From: CAZRDB01 sp964598695
GTDB taxonomy: Bacteria; Armatimonadota; Zipacnadia; UBA1398
Direction of reading: 5' to 3'
DNA: 9,357 bases
Assembly: GCA_964598695.1 (NCBI GenBank)
Contig: CAZRDB010000194.1
Coordinates: 1 to 9,357 of the forward strand
The position numbers and the translations under genes were made by a program. Of the stretch, positions 6,318 to 9,357 are shown in pieces (position 1 is the first letter of the stretch; every line of letters begins with the position of its first letter). The notes below the pieces were generated by a model. The model saw only the letters and a list, made by a program, of their open reading frames with translations. It was not told where the DNA came from and did not search any database.

Positions 6318-6956
6318 ATGCGCGGTCGTGCAAGGCCTGGGGCGTTCACCCTGGTAGAGCTGCTCGTGGTCGTCGCGATCATCGGCGTTCTGGCGGGGAT
6401 CATGCTCCCCGTCTACGCGCGGTCGCGCCGAGAGGGCCACAAGGCCGCCTGCGCCTCGAACCTTCATCAGCTCGCCCTGGCCCTCTCGAACTACTCCGCC
6501 GACCACGACGGCCACCCGCCGCACGCCCTCCACCACATGAACCAGGGCTACATCAGCAGCCCGGGGATTCTGCTCTGCCCGGGCGACCCCGAGAAGTGGG
6601 GGCGCTACGGCAAGGAGTGGCGCACGCTCTGCGAGATCGGGGGCGAGGACCCCGACTCCACGGTCCCCTTCCCGATGTCGTACCGCTACCTGTCGCGGAT
6701 CGCCGATCCCCGAAACGGGGCCGCGCTGCTGGCGCGGATCGAGACAACGCCGAAGGCAGGGATCATCGCTTGTCCGTGCCACGGCGAGGTCCTCAAGCCG
6801 GCAACCCGCAGTTGGCCCGCCGATTACACCGGGCTCGTGCTCCGCGCGCGGCCCGACGGCTCGGTTGTCCGTGCGCACGTGAACACGGCCGGCTACGAGG
6901 GCAACGGCCCCAAGATGGCCAACCTCCACCTCTACGGCGTGCCCGACGACTGGTGA
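6318..6956 (+). CDS. Type II pseudopilin-like protein with prepilin N-terminal cleavage/methylation motif
   Basis: 212 residues. The N-terminus is a class III signal: a short basic leader MRGRARPGA, then FTLVELLVVVAIIGVLAGIMLPVYARSR. The conserved Glu is at position +5 (residue 14) if cleavage precedes Phe10. Prepilin peptidase would cut and methylate it, and the helix would anchor or assemble it. Ala-Phe at the cleavage point instead of Gly-Phe is common in the GAFTLVELLVV proteins of GC-rich environmental phyla. The segment CASNLHQLALALSNYSADHDGHPP and the later LLCPGDPE are typical of this pseudopilin family, often present in many copies per genome. The globular part carries five cysteines, including CPCHG at 152-156. 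The start is ATG 6318; an in-frame GTG at 6300, overlapping the previous stop, is the alternative. No pilin assembly genes are nearby. Confidence 0.85.
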   Translation: MRGRARPGAFTLVELLVVVAIIGVLAGIMLPVYARSRREGHKAACASNLHQLALALSNYSADHDGHPPHALHHMNQGYISSPGILLCPGDPEKWGRYGKEWRTLCEIGGEDPDSTVPFPMSYRYLSRIADPRNGAALLARIETTPKAGIIACPCHGEVLKPATRSWPADYTGLVLRARPDGSVVRAHVNTAGYEGNGPKMANLHLYGVPDDW

Positions 6957-7011
6957 GGTGTGGCCGTCGGCTCCCGCGCCGCTGTGGCCCTCGCCTGGTG
7001 CGTGCGGCCGC
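6957..7011. other. Short convergent spacer
   Basis: These 55 nt separate the stop codons of the pseudopilin gene (+) and the arabinofuranosidase gene (-). I see no stem with a T-run. The only palindrome is GCGGCCGC at 7004-7011, which is too short to call a terminator. Confidence 0.5.
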
Positions 7012-8504
7012 CTACCCCAGCCGGTACGTCAACCGGGTGACCGAGGCCGGCGGCAGTTCGACCGTCGCGCCCGCCGGTGGCGCCGAGTCGGCCAGGCCCA
7101 CGACCTCCGGGCTCTCGAACGTGTTGTGGGCCCGGATATCACCGGTCGGGTAGGCGAGCCCCCGCACCTCGGGGTCCGCGACCGAGGCCCCGAGGCACCG
7201 GACCTCCGTCTCGATGGTCTCGGTCGCGTGGCTGTTGACCAGCGTGACCGTCAGCGAGCCGTCGCGCACCGAGGCCGAGCCCGCCACGACCGGCAGGCGT
7301 TGTGGCCGGCCGTCGACGACGCACTCCACGGCCTCGCACTCGGCCAGCAGCCGCACCGAGGTCGCCCCCTGGTGGGGCGCGTAGAGGTCGTAGACCTGGT
7401 AGGTCGGCGTCTTGACCATCCGGTCGCCCTCGGTCAGCAGCAGCGCCTGGAGCACGTTGATCGTCTGGGCGATCGCGCCCATCACGATCTTCTCGGCCTG
7501 GCGGTTGAAGATGTCGAGCGTCAGCGCTGCCACGAGCGCGTCCCGCACCGTGTTCTGTTGCCACAGGAAGGCCGGGTTGCGGCCCGGCTCGGCCGGATGC
7601 CACGTCCCCCACTCGTCGACGATCAGCCCGACCTTGCGTCCTGGGTCGTAGCTGTCCATCGCGGCGCGCTGCTCGACGATCAGCGGCTCCATCCCGATCG
7701 CCTTCCAGAGCAGCTCGTACCACTGGTCGACCGTGTACTCGGTCGCGGTGCCGGCCGTGCCGCAGTAGTAGTGCGCCGAGAAGCCGTGGACCGGGGGCGA
7801 CCAGCCGCGCGCCAGACCCGCGAAGAAGCGGCGCGTCCAATCGGCGCAGTTGCCGCTCGGGCCGCAGGCGATCAGGTAGGGCTGGGTTCCTCCCCAGCTN
7901 NNNNNNNNNGGAGGTACGTCGCGAACCGCTGGTACTCCGCCGCGTAGTCCTCGGCCGCCAGGTGGCCGCCGCAGGCCCAGTTCTCGTTGCCCACCGACCA
8001 GTAGCGGACCCCGAACGGCTCGGGCGCGCCATTCGCGGCCCGACGGTCGGAGAGCGTCGAGCCCCCCGGGAAGTTGCAGTACTCCACCCAGTCGCGCATC
8101 TCGCGGGGGCTGCCGCTCCCCACATTGCCGCACAGGTAGGGCTCGGCGCCCACGAGCCGGCAGAAGTCGACGAACTCGTGGGTCCCGAAGGCGTTGGTCT
8201 CGATGACATCGCCCCAGTGGATGTTGACGCGGCGCGGCCGCGCCTCCCGCGGTCCGATCCCGTCCTCCCAGTGGTAGTCGTCGGCGAAGCAGCCCCCGGG
8301 CCAGCGGATGACCGGCGCCCCGATCGCCCGCAGGGCCTCGGCGACGTCGGTGCGGACCCCGCCGGCGTTCGGGATCGTCGAGTCCTCGCCCACCCAGGCG
8401 CCCTCGTAGATGCAGCTCCCGAGGTGCTCCATGAAGTGACCGTAGAGGTTCGGGTGGATCGTGCCGACCGGCTCGCAGACCACGATATCGACTCGGGCGG
8501 ACAT
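7012..8504 (-). CDS. abfA: Alpha-L-arabinofuranosidase, GH51 (interrupted only by an assembly gap)
   Basis: It releases terminal arabinofuranose from arabinan or arabinoxylan side chains. The (beta/alpha)8 catalytic domain begins almost at the start (GTIHPNLYGHFMEHLGSCIYEG), with RWPGGCFADDYHWEDGIGP at 67-85. The acid/base glutamate is E174 in WSVGNENWACGG (codon 7983-7985). The nucleophile is the Glu of LIVDEWGTWHP (codon 7612-7614). A C-terminal beta domain ends in PPASVTRLTYRLG. No signal peptide is visible, so it is probably cytoplasmic and acts on imported oligosaccharides. The start is ATG 8504 with GGAGG/GGGAG just upstream. The reading frame changes across the N-run at 7900-7909. The two parts give 198 + 295 residues, already close to the usual length of about 500, so this is an assembly artefact and not a broken gene. 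The symbol is the usual family name, not a confirmed orthologue. Confidence 0.93.
7900..7909. other. Assembly gap (10 N) inside the GH51 gene
   Basis: Ten unknown bases, a common placeholder for a gap of unknown size. The protein reads ...RFATYL before it and SWGGTQPYLIACGP after it, in different frames. A true gap of 2 nt (or 2 plus a multiple of 3) restores the frame. Family members run through this region with little or no insertion, so the real gap is probably only a couple of bases. Confidence 0.9.
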
Positions 8505-8578
8505 GGCGGCTCCCTCCGCGCGCCCCCTCACGGCTTCGTTCCGCGCCCCCCGGCCCGGCTCCTTCGGCCTCCGGGGCG

Positions 8579-8609
8579 GGCCAATTGCCTTTGACCCCCC
8601 CAGTTGGCC
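8579..8609. promoter_or_regulatory. Inverted repeat centred on the ftsZ promoter -35 box (possible operator)
   Basis: GGCCAATT (8579-8586) and AGTTGGCC (8602-8609) are inverted with 7 of 8 positions matching; the outer six, GGCCAA/TTGGCC, are exact. The dyad centre (about 8594) coincides with the -35 hexamer at 8591-8596. A dimeric regulator bound here would cover the promoter and lie upstream of the divergent GH51 gene. In GC-rich DNA such a match can occur by chance. Confidence 0.3.
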
Positions 8610-8620
8610 GCCTATATAAT
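8591..8620 (+). promoter_or_regulatory. Sigma-70-type promoter for ftsZ
   Basis: TTGACC (-35, 8591-8596) and a perfect TATAAT (-10, 8615-8620) are separated by 18 bp. In this very GC-rich window the CTATATAAT stretch stands out sharply. Transcription would start near A8627, giving ftsZ an untranslated leader of about 196 nt. It is the only convincing housekeeping-type promoter I can see here. Confidence 0.8.
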
Positions 8621-8626
8621 CCGGTC

Positions 8627-8822
8627 AGTGTGAACACGGCAGTCCCGCTGGACTGTTACCTTCCCAGCACCGCAGGTGCTCGGCTTGGCCTGGCGGTGGT
8701 GGGAGCTTCGGCTTGACCGGGTTGTTGGTCCCCTCCGGATGAGGCGGCCTCCGGCTTGCTCCGTCCAGTGGTATCACACCGAGGATCGGTGTCCACTACG
8801 CCCAGGGGGGCATCGCCGAGAC
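8627..8822 (+). promoter_or_regulatory. Long, highly structured 5' leader upstream of ftsZ
   Basis: There is no open reading frame worth calling. Possible pairings start at the predicted first base. A closing stem GUGUGA (8628-8633)/UCACAC (8774-8779) encloses CCGCUGGAC (8645-8653)/GUCCAGUGG (8763-8771). Inside are AGCACC-gca-GGUGCU (8666-8680), AGC-UUCG-GCU with a classic tetraloop (8704-8713), GACC/GGUC (8715-8730) and GAGG/CCUC (8741-8751). A 7-bp hairpin ACACCGA-gga-UCGGUGU (8776-8792) would break the closing stem, so two exclusive folds are possible. I recognise no known riboswitch consensus. It may be a regulatory leader or an independent small RNA; no T-run terminator is present before ftsZ. 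The other half of this 318-nt gene-free stretch (8505-8590) holds only GC-rich sequence upstream of GH51. Confidence 0.5.
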
Positions 8823-9357
8823 ATGCTGGCACCTGAGACGAAAAGCTATGCGAAGATCCGCGTGGTGGGTTGCGGGGGCGGCGGCAACAACGCGGTCAAT
8901 CGCATGATCCAAGCAGGCGTGGAGGGCGTCGAGTTCCTCGCGATCAACACCGACGCGCAGGCGCTCGACCTCTCGCTCGCGCCGCAGAAGCTCCAGATCG
9001 GCTCCGACGTGACCAAGGGCCTCGGCGCCGGGGGAGACCCCGAGCGCGGCCGAGAGGCTGCCGAGGAGTCGAAAGAGGAGATCCGCCGCGCGCTCGACGG
9101 CTGCGAGATGGTCTTCGTGACCTGCGGCATGGGCGGCGGCACGGGCACCGGCGCCAGCCCCGTTGTGGCCGATATCGCCCGCAGCTTGGGGGCCCTCACC
9201 GTCGCCGTCGTGACCCGCCCGTTCTCCTACGAGGGCCAGCGGCGCTCCCGCCAGGCCGAGCTGGGGATCCAGACCCTCAAGCAGCAGGTCGACTCGCTGA
9301 TCGTGATCCCCAACGACCGCCTCCTCGAGGTCTCCGACAAGAAGACCACGCTCCTCG
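8823..9357 (+). CDS. ftsZ: Cell division protein FtsZ, N-terminal part
   Basis: 178 codons are visible; the gene continues past the window edge. FtsZ is the tubulin-like GTPase that forms the cytokinetic ring. Landmarks in order are VVGCGGGGNNAVNRMI (residues 14-29), FLAINTDAQAL (38-48) and GLGAGGDPERGREAAEES (66-83). The tubulin/FtsZ GTP-binding signature GGGTGTGA lies at 104-111, then TRPFSYEGQRR (131-141) and LIVIPNDRLLE (159-169). The start is ATG 8823, giving the short N-terminal extension usual for FtsZ. The ribosome site is poor (only GAG close by and a G-run about 12 nt up), so leader structure may matter for initiation. No ftsA or ftsQ precedes it; the upstream neighbour is a divergent glycoside hydrolase gene. 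ftsZ therefore has its own promoter and is not the last part of a standard division cluster. Confidence 0.97.
   Translation, partial: MLAPETKSYAKIRVVGCGGGGNNAVNRMIQAGVEGVEFLAINTDAQALDLSLAPQKLQIGSDVTKGLGAGGDPERGREAAEESKEEIRRALDGCEMVFVTCGMGGGTGTGASPVVADIARSLGALTVAVVTRPFSYEGQRRSRQAELGIQTLKQQVDSLIVIPNDRLLEVSDKKTTLL

Noticed and set aside
7012..8504. GH51 gene as a frameshifted pseudogene
   Set aside because: The frame change coincides exactly with the 10-N gap; both catalytic glutamates and full length are present.
8627..8822. 6S RNA, RNase P RNA, tmRNA, SRP RNA or a T-box leader
   Set aside because: Length and closing stem could fit 6S RNA, but I see no diagnostic conserved sequence for any of these families.
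8846..9199. Minus-strand open frame opposite ftsZ
   Set aside because: Shadow of the strongly conserved FtsZ coding sequence.

Overview
The window is GC-rich bacterial chromosome from a draft assembly: a 10-N scaffold gap lies at 7900-7909. Genes are closely packed on both strands. No tRNA, rRNA, transposase, phage gene or CRISPR array is visible. The lineage cannot be fixed from sequence alone. A GAFTLVELLVV-type pseudopilin, a Gfo/Idh/MocA oxidoreductase, a GH51 arabinofuranosidase and a conventional ftsZ together would suit Armatimonadota or a neighbouring phylum. FtsZ argues against most Planctomycetes. This is inference.

Layout. (1) 3-230 (+) is the C-terminal end of a receiver domain, probably the tail of a hybrid sensor kinase. 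It meets, tail to tail, a complete pyrimidine-nucleoside phosphorylase (237-1559, -); a perfect hairpin spans both stop codons. (2) 1560-1773 holds two head-to-head copies of a GC-rich intergenic repeat. It is followed by a complete Gfo/Idh/MocA oxidoreductase (1774-2874, -). (3) A 210-nt divergent spacer leads into a five-gene plus-strand run (3085-6956). The run encodes a thioredoxin domain fused to a CcdA/DsbD-like membrane domain, a membrane-anchored protein with one active and one apparently dead thioredoxin-like domain, a small secreted cysteine-rich protein, a four-helix membrane protein and a pseudopilin-like protein. (4) A GH51 alpha-L-arabinofuranosidase (7012-8504, -) converges on that run and is interrupted only by the assembly gap. 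(5) ftsZ starts at 8823 (+) and runs off the window. It is preceded by a near-consensus sigma-70-type promoter and a leader of about 196 nt with many possible stems.

The most interesting region is 3085-5743. An electron-transporting membrane protein and a thioredoxin-like protein overlap by 20 nt. They are followed directly by a secreted protein with nine cysteines in about 95 mature residues. This looks like a dedicated disulfide-maturation cassette next to its substrate. It recalls the mauF/mauD/mauA part of methylamine dehydrogenase clusters, but no catalytic heavy chain is present and the substrate is not a recognisable MauA. The ftsZ leader is the second region worth following up.
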